Assembly: GCA_016490735.1 (NCBI GenBank)
Contig: JAEMWC010000251.1
Coordinates: 527,501 to 591,500 of the forward strand
Direction of reading: 5' to 3'
Length of the DNA stretch: 64,000 nucleotides
Origin: Pachyseris speciosa
Lineage: Eukaryota; Cnidaria; Anthozoa; Scleractinia; Pachyseridae
Part shown: positions 33,640 to 44,800 of the stretch, piece after piece
Layout of the letters: every line of letters starts with the position of its first letter
How positions within the stretch are numbered: position 1 is the first letter of the stretch
Notes under the pieces: model-generated
Databases searched by the model: none
What the model was told of the DNA's origin: nothing
The model's input: only the letters and a program-made list of their open reading frames with translations
Program-made: the position numbers and the translations under genes

Positions 33640-34260
33640 TCTCATATGGTCTGAGTTCTACGCCCACATTGAACAAGTCGCTACCATTTAACAATTAGAT
33701 TATGAGCTCGAGATTTCTATCGCGTGATAGCTGATGAGGGCGCAGCCCGAATCAGCTATCACGCATAGAAATGGAGAGCGAATAATCTATATCGTTTTAG
33801 TGTAAATATACTAGTCGTGCAAAACCAAACAAGTAAATTATGTAATATCTCCTCGCAGACACTTCGAAAACCCGAGGAAGCGGTCGCCATTTCGTTCACA
33901 AACGCTACTTACTATCTATCACGGAATAGATAGCGAGTAGCGTAGCCAATCAGAGAACGCAAGTAGATTTATACTAACATTGTATATCATACTCTCCGAG
34001 TCGTCCAGTATCCTTTTAACTTCTACATGTATAATTCCAGATCGAGAGTTTCGTACTTTTGGACTTCCTTTTCGAAAATGAAGTTGTATTAGTTCGTATT
34101 TCCATCTTCAATATTTCCCAGAGTGTTTGTTTATCCTCTAGTCCTCATAACATTTGTCTTTTAGATGTGCATATAGCTGTCGGATACTTATTTGTAAACA
34201 ATCATTGTCCGAGCCGTTTGTTGTTGAATTTCCAAAACCCGCTTCTCTTACAGGTTCGTC
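33640..34260 (-). pseudogene. Cys-rich terminal exon, copy 2, interrupted by a MITE
   Basis: It aligns with the intact exon at 40326-40663, but its 3' part is split by a MITE at 33691-33981 and the reading frame is lost. Confidence 0.6.
33691..33981 (+). mobile_element. MITE family with CGTGATAGCTGA palindrome, copy 2
   Basis: ACAATTAGATTATGAGCTCG at the left and GTAGATTTATACTAAC at the right. The interior matches 23636-23975. The sites in modules 1 and 3 are empty. Confidence 0.8.
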
Positions 34261-34918
34261 AGGCAAAAGTAGAGACAAGTAAATAGCTTGGTCAGTCTGG
34301 TGCTTTTGAATTCCAATCTTTTTTGCAGAGTTTTTTAGAGCCCTCGCTCATACAAATAAGTCATTCCTTCTGATTTAATTTTTCAGATACTTATCGCGAG
34401 TCACACGTCGTTGTCGGTAAATATCTTCTCAAAAAAATTGGAGTTAATGCCAAATAAAATAGCTCGTGCGCATACGAAGAAAATACAAGTGACTCGTAAG
34501 ACATTCCATGGTATTCCAAACGAAAGCATCGCATAACAAGTACATTGCATAGATTACTATTTCCGGATATTTTTAATTATACTGTAATAGAGCCGTGCAG
34601 TCCACAGTCGTCTACACTGCAAAATGTGTTATTCAATAGGCTAATTATCACGATTTATCTGAGATTCATCTCACAAGGTTCTCCTTTTAATAAATCAAAT
34701 CAACTTCGTAAAGCAAAGAATAGCCTTCTTGCGTTCGCAGAACGCAGTTCTCATGCGGACTGAATTGAGGTTTTTTGGGACAACCGGTCGATCTTGAAAT
34801 CATTGCCCCTGCAATCTGCGGGGGCCAACACGAATGACATCATCGCCAAGCATGCGCATAGCGGCGGGGAACTTGGAAACTAGTTCTCAGGTTTACCCCC
34901 AACTCAATAGCTTTCAAA

Positions 34919-35453
34919 ATGGCGGCTGTCCACGAGGAAGACAAAAGTGATGTGTAAAATGTCTTAAATGAGCTCCTACAACCTGGAAATGGCGAAAGTA
35001 AAAATGGGGGCGACTACAACTACAATGAGTGGACAACTGATTCATCAAGTAAAAGCGGAATTAAATCGACGAAATCTTTCGAAAACGAGACCTGTTTGAT
35101 CGAGTTGTTGAACACGATGAAATTGGGTTCTTTGTGGCGAGGAGTGGCGATTGAAGTGGATGATCTGCCACCTCTCAAGAAACGACCTCAACTGAAATTT
35201 GTTATGTCAGGATAAACAAATGTCGGAGAAATATTTTGACACGTTTTTACACCACAGTTGATCGGCCATTTGGTCACTGAAACAAACAAATATGCCACCC
35301 GAATTCGAAGGAACATACCAGGTTGGGTCGGAACAAGTCCTGAGGAGCTGAAGGAATTTCTGAGGATTACTGTCTGGATGAAGCTCAAACAATTGCCGAT
35401 TTCTACAATAATTTGTTATTTGCTGCTAAAACTATTTTCTGAAACCATGTTTT
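34919..35453 (+). pseudogene. piggyBac-like transposase, N-terminal remnant
   Basis: It starts ATGGCGGCTGTCCACGAGG and hits a stop after 12 codons; acidic text (NEWTTDSSSKSG) follows. Later frames give TNKYATRIRRNIPGWVGTSPEELKEFLRITVWMKLKQLP. That matches the piggyBac (DDE_Tnp_1_7) start region, 'TN.YA.......W...T..E+..FLG+.+.MG+..LP'. The catalytic Asp residues are absent because the copy ends at about 35460. It is dead, but it is evidence for a TTAA-specific transposase family in this genome. Confidence 0.65.
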
Positions 35454-36230
35454 AATATTGTTTTAGTCAAAGTTGATATTTTTGAGGCTTTCCAAGATGC
35501 TGTAAACACAGGCAGGCAACCCTATGAGTGTGTTGACATGTGAAAACTACTGTGCTTTTAGTGGACCCTCCGTATAGTGGTTTTAGAGTTAACATACCAA
35601 ACCTACCAATACTTGAACGCACTCTCTTATCTACGATTACTATTAGTTTATTATTGAGTCTTGTTATAACAACATCAACTACAACAACTTTATTTATAAT
35701 TAGATAAATGATATATTTATATATAACTTAGATCGATATGTGGTATAATTTGAGGAACCGAAAAACGAGTTAGCTCAATTCAAACCCAATAATGGATTTC
35801 CAGGATAATACAAGACTAGTGACACGAAAACACATTTACAGATTATTGCTTGCGGATCATCAAACCACCAGACTTACATAGGAAGTTCTTTCTGTTGAGC
35901 GGGAACTGAGTACTGCATATCACAGATTGCCACCTTAGGCTCTAAACTGTTGAGTTACAAATTATTGCTTGATCACCAAATGACTAAACTTATAGAGGAA
36001 GTTCTTTCTCCAGAGAGGGAAAGTACTGCGCGTCACCGATATAGTCAACCACAGCTCTAAATTGTACGGATGCTTCTCTAGCTCCAGTATAACATTGGCA
36101 AGCTGGTCTAAATTGGGGTGTAGTTTTAAAAATAGAAACTATCCTAAGAACGATTATTGCTCGCGGATCACCAAACAGCCAAAATTATAAAGGAAGTCCT
36201 TGACAATTGCGCTGGTGGGTGTTTAGCTCC

Positions 36231-37104
36231 TTATTAAACCATCTGCATATACAGGAGAATTTAATTTGGTTCCGTTTGGTAAAACAAAAGGATCTGATAA
36301 AGTATTTCAATGAGAAAGATAAGAAGTTAAAGAGTAAAGGACTCAAAATACAACCTTGGCGCACACCTCTTGCGTATTGAAATAATTTTGTCTGGTTAGT
36401 ACCAATCTTTATGGAGCAAATAGGATTGTAGTATAGGCTTTTTATCAACTTATAAAAGTTTCCTCTGACATTAATTTGTAACATCTTATAAAGGAGTCCA
36501 TCGTACCAGACCGAATCAAAAACTTTCTTAAAATTTACGAAACAGGGATAGACTTTTTCATGATGACAATTAACATAGAGAAGGTTTAGCGAATTGACAT
36601 ACTCGAGAAGTCTTTAAAATAGGACAGAAAATGACACCAGACAACTGGAAACACAGATCCCGCGATAATTAGACTGATCACTTCTATACTGAGCTAGATT
36701 TAAATACCGGTGTAATAAGACCATCTCACCAATTCTTAAGCATCACACCTAAACTTAAGAATAGTGTCCTTTCAGTCCTTTTGCCGGGGCTTAACAATCA
36801 TATTTCGTAGTTAGACGGGCATCACTTCGTTTAAGCTGGCTTTAATAATTTTGTTTTTGATTCTGCCTGGAAAAGGAGATTTGTCATTCTTCAATTTCTT
36901 CACTGCTGTGCGTATTTCAATTTCGGTAACGAGGTAGACAAAGTCCGAAGGGAGTGATTGCATACTGCTATTTTCTCGCTTTCGTAAGTCTGTAATAATG
37001 TTCTGATTATCAAAGTTAAGAGATTCATTTGAGTGAAGTGACTGGAAATGAAGCATAAAACTTTCTTCTGAAACTTCTGGAATGATCACTGAGTCGCCCA
37101 GGCG
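36231..37104 (-). mobile_element. LINE relic, minus strand, copy 2
   Basis: It matches 10880-11975 over its whole length. RT text at 36484-36210 includes YNPICSIKIGTNQTKLF and GVRQGCILSPLLFN. The upstream frame 37131-36811 has AVKKLKNDKSP. The copy starts at ATTAAACCATCTGCATATA, where it abuts promoter module 2, so it moved or was cut together with the inverted exon 1. Confidence 0.75.
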
Positions 37105-37398
37105 AACAGAATTTGTATACACCTCTCGCATATATAGTTCACCGGCCTGTTATTATCGGGAATATAAGGCAGAAACAGCTCATTTCACCGGCCCACGCTC
37201 TTTCCTGTGACTCTGAGAAGATTTTAGCTGCACGGATGAAATCCTCAAGTAGAAAAGTTCAAACGAAAGTCCCTGAAAACTGTTGGTTGTCCAAAAAACT
37301 TGAAGACATATTGGGCTTTAAAATAGGCACTGCATGCATGTTCTTATGAAGAACCATAGCAGAAACATTTGGTAAAAAAAAAGGAAAATATAACTCAC

Positions 37399-37451
37399 CT
37401 TTTGAAAATGATGTCGTTAGGAAACACCAACAAGCTGAGCGCGAAATACAT
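37399..37451 (-). pseudogene. Inverted signal-peptide exon, copy 2, frameshifted
   Basis: It starts MYFALSLLV like the others, but two bases are missing after codon 9, so the exon is 53 nt and the phase at the donor is wrong. Intron-1-like sequence follows, then the LINE. No downstream exons exist on this strand. Confidence 0.75.
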
Positions 37452-38051
37452 CTTGATGGAGATAAGTAATGCCACGAGTGTAATAAACATGGTCAAGTCC
37501 ATCTACTTTTATCCAATTTAACAACCCTTTGATATCCGACCACTCGTATTGTACCCGTCTGCCGTTGCGGACGATGACAACATCCTGGCGACAAAATTGT
37601 CCGATTCACGCCATGAACGTGTTTGTTGTGTGCTATTACAAAATCATTCCACCATATTGTGATAAAGATTGTCAACCTTAGTCCACACCAAAATATACGT
37701 TTCGTCATTGCTCTTAAGATATGTTCTATTTTCCAAAGTACACCCCAATTTAGAGCAACTTATCAATTTTATACTGGAGCTACACACCCACCAGTGCAAT
37801 TTAGAGCTATTGTCGAATATGTCAGTAATAAGCAATACTTTCTCTCTAAGATAAAGAACTTCCTTTATAAGTTTGGCTGTTTGGTGATCCGCGCGCAATA
37901 AATCTGTAACTATGTTTTCCTGTCATGTGCCTTGTATTATCCTACAAATCATTATTGGGTTTGGTCGGAGCTAACTTGTTTTTGGCCAAATTATCCTAAA
38001 TATACTGCAACTGAAAATTCCCTTTTATTGATTTCTCTAATATTGATCTTA

Positions 38052-38056
<5 letters not shown>

Positions 38057-38121
<65 letters not shown>
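38057..38121. repeat. (TA)n microsatellite
   Basis: About 32 TA units in copy 3 of the module. The homologous site in copy 1 (near 12920) has only GTGGTATATATC. Confidence 0.95.
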
Positions 38122-38122
<1 letters not shown>

Positions 38123-39350
38123 TTTATCTAAATATAAATAAAGTTGTTGTTGTTGTTATAACAAGACAATCAATAGTAAAATAATTACAGGGAAAATATT
38201 TCCTCCTAACGAAGGTTGATTTATTGCGTGTAAAATTGAATGTCACATACAGTCGCCGATAAATAGTTTATTGAATAACAAGACTTTGCAGTCAAGACGA
38301 CTGAGTTACGTGCCTATTACAGTATAAATATAAATATCCAGAAATAATAATCTATACAATCTATATCAATATACAATATTAAGAAACGGTAAAAGACGGT
38401 AGATAATTGAAAAATCAAGAACGTAAAGAACTTACGCAAATTTCCCCCCAAAATAGAACTGTCAAACAGAAACAGATTTAAATATGTGACTGATCATCGC
38501 AGTTATGAACACTAGTGTTCATAACTGCAATGATCAGTTACATATTTAATCATTAATCCGCAGTTCAAATATATGATTTTCATGTATTCATTCTCAGAAA
38601 CAGATTTATTGAGGCATTTTTGGCGTTAATTCCAATATAACGAGAAGATATTTTCCCGCCAACAGCGTGTTTCAGGCGACGTTCGCACGTTCACGGTTAG
38701 CTAGAGGCCTGCGAATAAGTGAACTGGTTTTATCACGTGAGTCTGTGAGTATCACGGGGGTCAAGATTAGCTATTTCTTCTTTCACTAGAGTGATAACAA
38801 AAGAAAAGAAGTAGCATTGCAAGTACTGATGTGAGAATAGAATAAGGAATGAAATGTTATTGTTTGAAAAATGTGTCTAGACGTTCACGGATGGTTTTGT
38901 GTTTGGTAATTGCACAAGCGGTGGCTTTTATCGTCACTATACAGGCCCGCAAGTGATCCCGGCCAGCATATGATCCCCGGGTCGAATATTGATCCCCAGA
39001 TCGGACTGCAAACGATCCCCTGACCGGAAGTGGTCGCCTCATCAGAATTTAGACAGTGGATTCAAACTTTGTACACTTTATAAATCAGTAAAGATATTAA
39101 CAAAGAATAAGAAAAGCAATTTTTTGTTTAGTTAGAAGACGTCTGACTAGAAGCTCATGAATGGTTGTTTTTTTGGCAATTGTCACCAAGATACAATATT
39201 CTTTCTCCACTGATTTCAGTCGTTTTGATGATTATACTGATTTAAGCTGAACTGAATTGTTTTAAGCAGCTTTAACATTTTATAAACACACCAACAGATT
39301 CACTTAATTTTGTTTTATCACACAAAAACAAACACCGATGCTTTTCTAAG

Positions 39351-39730
39351 GGGCTGTTTACATGGAGGCAGGAAGATCCTAGCACTAGGAAGATGCTAGA
39401 GGGCGAACCAACTTTTCGTTTGGTTTACATGAAGAAATTTCGACGAAATTGTCTTCCTTTAGCCGCTAATCGCCTGGCCGCCGCCATGTTTGTTTGGTAT
39501 GTTGTTTTAATCCCTGGTACTAGGATCTTCCTAGCGAAAGCAGTTTACATGGTGCTAGGATCTTCCTACCTCTGAGATAGGATGATCCTAGGACTAGGAA
39601 GATCCTAGCGCTAGGGCCAAGTACAACCCTTTGCTTGTAAACTGAATACAGAAAACATATCGCGCTAGGATGATCCGCCTTCTAGGATCTTCCTAGAGCT
39701 AGGATCTTCCTCCCTCCATGTAAAGGAGGC
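39351..39730. mobile_element. MITE with GTTTACATGGAGG termini
   Basis: GGGCTGTTTACATGGAGGCAGG at the left and CCTCCCTCCATGTAAAGGAGGC at the right are inverted. The interior is rich in CTAGGATCTTCCTAG motifs. CTAAGG flanks both sides as target duplication. The homologous sites near 14690 and 33125 are empty. Confidence 0.85.
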
Positions 39731-40325
39731 CTAAGGAAGCAGTGCTTGACGATCGTTCACATGAATTCGTTACGAGGGTGCGATCAAAAGATAAAGAGGT
39801 TAGAAGCTTGTGGAGATATTCATTGTGTGCAGATTAAGACTGACACGTAATCCTGACTTTGCAGTATGTCCCGTGCCATGTCTCTCTCATATTTAAGAAT
39901 GAGTATCCACATGCTAATTCCACTGTCAACTTTTCTTTTTATTCCCTTTAACAGTCGCTATTCAAACATGAAATCATATAAATTGCTTTCTCTATTAGAG
40001 TTTCTAGAGGTCGACAATTTTACTTGGCAAGGTTTCACTATTGACAGACTGAGTGAATGTTGTCGTTAGCTACCTTAACATTTCCACTTTTGTACATGTT
40101 TTAATTTCTCATCATCAGCTCCCCCTTTCTTCTGTTTACTTATGTGTCGTCGTATTTGTATATTTTGACTTCCTATTTGATCTGAGAGTTTGACAGAGTT
40201 GTTTTTGTTTTGTATTATGGTTTTAGATTAATTTACCTCGGTCAAACTCGCACCTTTTGTACTATTACCGAGTTTAAATAAAGTTTTTGTTGTTGTCAGT
40301 GTTGTATGGTTCCTTTTTAAGATTC

Positions 40326-40663
40326 TCATATTGTCTGAATGATTTCTTCGCCCACATTAAACACGTCGCTACTATCATTGCATATTTTACTATCCAAGTC
40401 GTCCACTATCCTTTTAACTTCTAATTCCCGGTCGAGAGGTTTGTAATTTGGACTTCCTTTTCGAAAATGAAGTTGTATTAGTTGGTATTTAATTTCCATC
40501 TTCAACATTTCCCAGAATGTTTGTTTATCCTTTTCATTACATTTGTCTTTTAGGTGTGCACATAGCTGTCGGATACTTTGTAAACAATCATTGTCCGAGC
40601 AGTTTGTTGTTGAATTTCCAAAAACCTGTCCTCTTACAGGTTCGTCAGGAAAAACTAGTAACA
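40326..40663 (-). CDS. Terminal exon of an unrecognised Cys-rich protein
   Basis: A possible acceptor TTTACTTCAG precedes a 338-nt open frame on the minus strand, ending in TGA. The peptide has DEPVRGQVFG, NCSDNDCLQSIRQLCAHLKDKC, a Lys/Glu-rich helix-prone middle and SKICNDSSDVFNVGEEIIQTI. Five Cys and no membrane segment suggest a secreted or helical Cys-rich protein. Two decayed copies exist (15236-15540, 33640-34260). Coding text is better conserved than the flanks in this copy, which supports a real exon, but upstream exons were not found. Confidence 0.45.
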
Positions 40664-41804
40664 CTGAAGTAAATAGCTTGGTGGTCTGGTGCTTTTGAAT
40701 TCCAGTCTTTTTTGCAGAATTTTTTAGAGCCTTCGCTCATAGAAAGAAATCTTTCCTTGATTTAACTTTTAATACTTATCGCGTGTCACACGCTGTTGGG
40801 GGGAAATATCTAATCGAAATATTGGAGTTGAATAAAATAGCTTGTGTGTATACGAAGAAAATACAAGTGAATCGTAAGACATTCCGAAAGAAAGCATCGC
40901 ATAACAAGTATAGATTGCATAGATCACTATCAGTTCTAGATATTTTTAATTATACTGTAATAGACACACAATTCAGTGGTCTATACTGCAAAATGTGTTA
41001 TTCAATAAACTATTTATCACGATTTATCTGAGATTCATCTCACAAGCCTCTCCTTTTAAAACAACAAAAAATCAAATAAACTTCGTAAGGAAGAAGCTTT
41101 TTATCATTTCATCATTAAAGCAACGAATAGCCTTATTTATTTTTGAGAGCCTTGTTATAACAACAAGAACAAATTTATTTATAAATAGATAAATTATATA
41201 TATTTAACTTAGATCAATATTAGAGAAATCAATACAGGGGTATTTTCAGACTATATTTAGGATAATTTAGGGAACCGAAAATCTAGTTAGCTCAACTCAG
41301 ACCCAATAATGGATTTCTAGGTCGATACAAGACTCGTGACAAGAAAGTTCTTTCTCTTGAGCGGGAACTGAGTACTGCTTATCATTGCTATGGTCACCTT
41401 CGCCTCTAAACTGTGGAGTTACAAATTATTACTTAATCATCAAACCACCAAAATTATAATTAGGAAAATCTTTCTCTAGAGAGAGAAAGAAATGCGTATC
41501 ACTGATATAGTCAAACATAGCTCTAACTTATACTGCCGCTTCTGTAGCTCAAAAATAGAAAATAGTTTAAGAATGATGACGAAACGTAACTATATTTTGG
41601 TGTGGAATAAGGTTAACAAGCTTTGCCACAATATGGCATGACATGAATAGGAAAATTTTGTCGCCATGATGTTGTTGGCGTCCATAATGCATGGCAGACA
41701 GGTACAATACGAGTGGTCGGATATCAAAGGGTTGTTAAATTGGTTAAAAGTAGATGGGTTTGACTTTGTTTATTACACTCGTGGCTTTACTCATCTCCAT
41801 CAAG

Positions 41805-41862
41805 ATGTATTTCGCGCTCAGCTTGTTGGTGATGTGTTTCCTAACGACATCAAATGTAAAAG
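41805..41862 (+). CDS. Paralogue B exon 1, signal peptide
   Basis: It encodes [19 protein letters not shown] plus one base before donor GTGAGG. There is one codon (Met) more than in paralogue A. The in-frame upstream ATG at 41754 would add MGLTLFITLVALLISIK. Confidence 0.8.
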
Positions 41863-44800
41863 GTGAGGCGTATTGTCTTCTCATGATAATCATCGAATGT
41901 TTCTGCTATAGATGGTTCTTTATATGAACGTGCAGTGCCTATTTTAAAAGCCAATTAGTCCTCTAGATGCTTTTTGGACAGCCAACAGTTCTCAATAACT
42001 TTTGTTTGAACTCTCCTACTTCAGGATTAAGTTTTATCCATGCACCCAAAATCTTCTCTGAGTAAGAACTGAACGTCAGTGAAATGCGCTGTTTTTGAGT
42101 TATATATCTAAGAGTTACCGGCCGGTAAGCATCATTGTTTGCCAGAGGCGTATACAAATTCTGTTCGACCCGGATATCTGAACACTTTTTCAGAAAACTG
42201 ATGATCAGAGTTTAGTTCCATGTTGGGAGAGACCTCAGAATGCAGAAGATTTAAAGGAGCACGGTCACGATATTTTGGGTCATTACTACAGAGATAAAAA
42301 AATGCATTTAATTTTTAATGCGAAACAGTGAAATAGCAAATTTTCAGGGAAGATAAGCACCAAAGAGACAAGAATAAATGCAAATATGGCCTGGATGATG
42401 AGGGATGGAGAGATTGAAACGGATTACAAATTACCTTTTTGAAAAATTTAGCCTAAATTTTTCAAAAAGGTAATTTGTAATTCTCGCCATATTTGCATTT
42501 ATTCTTGTCTCTTTGGTGCTTATCTTCCCTGAAAATTTGTTATTTCACTGTTTCGCATTATTTAAATGCATTTTTTTTATCTCTGTAATAATGACCCAAA
42601 ATATCGTGACCGTGCTTCTTTAAAGAGGCAGTATGGCAGTATCATGAGAATTTCCCTGATATTTTGACCAAAAATCAATTTGTAGTAACGTTTTAGTAAA
42701 TTTTACAAGAAAAAATGAGCCACAGTAAATTATTACCGCCGTTTCATCTCAAATGCAAGGGGAAAACTTGAAAACGTCGGCTCGACTGTTTCAAGTTGGT
42801 ATTCATTTCATCTTGGCCACGCGTAACCAAAACATTTAAGAATGATCTGTTTTGAAGAAAATGTGGCCATTAGGTTTTGTTTGTCATCGGTAAATAGGTC
42901 TCCTTTGCGCTCTTTCCAGATTTTTTCTAACAATCCATGATACTGCCTCCTTATTGCATGTCTCTAAGACGCACAGCTGAAATAAACAGTTGGTAGTAAT
43001 CGTTTTTCTTAAAACTACCAACAAAATTAGAGTTCAAAGTGTTGTTAAGAGATCGTGTCTTAATTCTCACTCTGATTTCACCAGGATGCGGTAACAAACC
43101 ACCTGGACCCCGTATTGTGGGGGGTAAGGAAGCACCTCCTCACTCGTGGCCCTGGCAGTTGTCCTTGCGCAGATATGGTCGGCACCATTGTGGAGCATCC
43201 CTTCTTAACAAAGATTGGGCTTTGACAGCCGCACATTGTGTTGATCAAGAAAGCAACCCTGCACGATACGTCTTGGTTCTGGGTAAGTCAAATTTGGGTA
43301 ATCACCTGAATCTTTACTATCAAAATCAAATCAAATTTATTTAAGCTCGACAGAGTGGGGAATGGTTGCCCAATCTCACGAGTCGGGGATTCATGTATTA
43401 AACGCCCGAGCATTCCGGATCGAGTTGAAATTTAGAAGTGTTGGTTTTATAAACTACGGTCGATCTTCACTGGGTTCCGAGCGAGGGAATAGCTTATTTA
43501 AGGACGATTTTAACCGTATGTGTATTAAATCTATCTTTCGAAAGCTTGGCGTCAAACAACTAGTGAATTTTCCTACTCGCGCAGATGCTACTCTTGATCT
43601 GATCCTCACAAACATTCAAGACTACTATGACGAGCCTATACAACTTCCTCCACTTGGCAGGTCTGATCATAATTCCATCGTCCTCACTCCAAAACAGGTT
43701 GTTGCCCCTAAAGGGGTAAATAAAACTATTCTTAGGCGCAAACTCAACAATACCAATCGATCTAAGCTATATAATTGCCTAAAAAATACAAAGTGGGACG
43801 ATGTGTACAATTGTGCTTCTGTAGATGAGAAAACTACCATCTTTTACGACAAAGTTTTGGCTCACCTTGACTCTATTATACCAGCAACATCTTGTAGAAT
43901 TAACACAAACGAAAATCCATGGATGACATCTCACATAAAATCTTTGATTGCCAAGCGCCAACGTGCGTGGAAAAGTGGTAATATTCCACTTCGTAACTAT
44001 CTACGCAACAAACACAGTAGCTCGTGAAATCAAGAGTGCTACGAAAGGTATTATCAGCATCACCTCGAAGAAGCAAAGTCAACTAAGTCGTGGTGGAAAG
44101 GTGTCAAATCCATTTCCAGGCAGTGTAAAAGTACGATTCCTCAGAAGCTAGCCTTTGGTTCACAAGACCTCACAGGTCCTGAGATGGCGAATGCCATTAA
44201 CGATCTTTTCACTCAGGAATATCAGCCTCTGAAACCTACCACCAAAAAGTCTACAGTTGTGGAATATGATGTTGACCGCTTCCTTCTAAGTATTGAACAA
44301 TTAGCAGATAAGCTCAATGGTTTACAAACCAATAAGTCCTGTGGTCCAGAATCGATCCCTATAAGTGTGCTGAAGGACAATTGCTATGAATTAGCTAAAC
44401 CAATCGTGAATATCATTAATTCTAGCATCATTGAAGGTCACTTCCCATCAGTATGGAAAAGAGCTCACGTAACGCCAGTGCCTAAATATCCAAGGTCGCT
44501 GACCCTGGAAAAGACCTCAGACCAATTTCAGTTACATCACCATTGGCTAAGATCTTCGAAAGTCATCTCAACGGTATCCTATTAGAACAGATCAAAGCTA
44601 ATCTGGATGACAGACACTTTGGCTCTGTGAAGGAATCATCCACTACTGCTGCTTTAGTTGACCTCATGAACTTTCCCTATACTAACACTGACAACCCAAA
44701 ACAAGCAGTTCCACTTTGCTATTACGATCTCAGTAAAGGGTTTGATAGAGTTGATCACAACATCGTTATTGACATCCTTCAACAATTGGACGTACATCCA

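Larger units (their letters stand above)
32600..36230. repeat. Promoter-like module, copy 2 (truncated)
   Basis: It matches 13200-16700 and 38400-41530 in order: TTTTTCCCCAAAATA, GAATTCGTTACGAGGGTGCGA, the Cys-rich exon, and CACGATTTATCTGAGATTC, then the plus-strand promoter text to 36230. There it breaks at a LINE copy before exon 1, so no protease gene follows. It holds a MITE at 33691 and a piggyBac relic at 34919-35453. Confidence 0.7.
37102..41804. repeat. Divergent promoter-like module, copy 3
   Basis: Homologous to 11976-16976 over nearly its whole length, with an offset of about 25 kb. It separates the minus-strand exon 1 (37399-37451) from the plus-strand exon 1 of paralogue B (41805). 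Copy-specific inserts are a (TA)n run at 38057-38120 and a MITE at 39351-39730. Confidence 0.8.

Noticed and set aside
38857..39042. MRRPLPVRGSF-type frames here and at 14063-14275
   Set aside because: They come from a repeated GGGGATC motif and are not conserved beyond it.
43362..43506. N-terminal part of the 221-codon frame in intron 2 of paralogue B
   Set aside because: It is intron sequence shared with paralogue A plus a short insert; the LINE part begins only near 43507.
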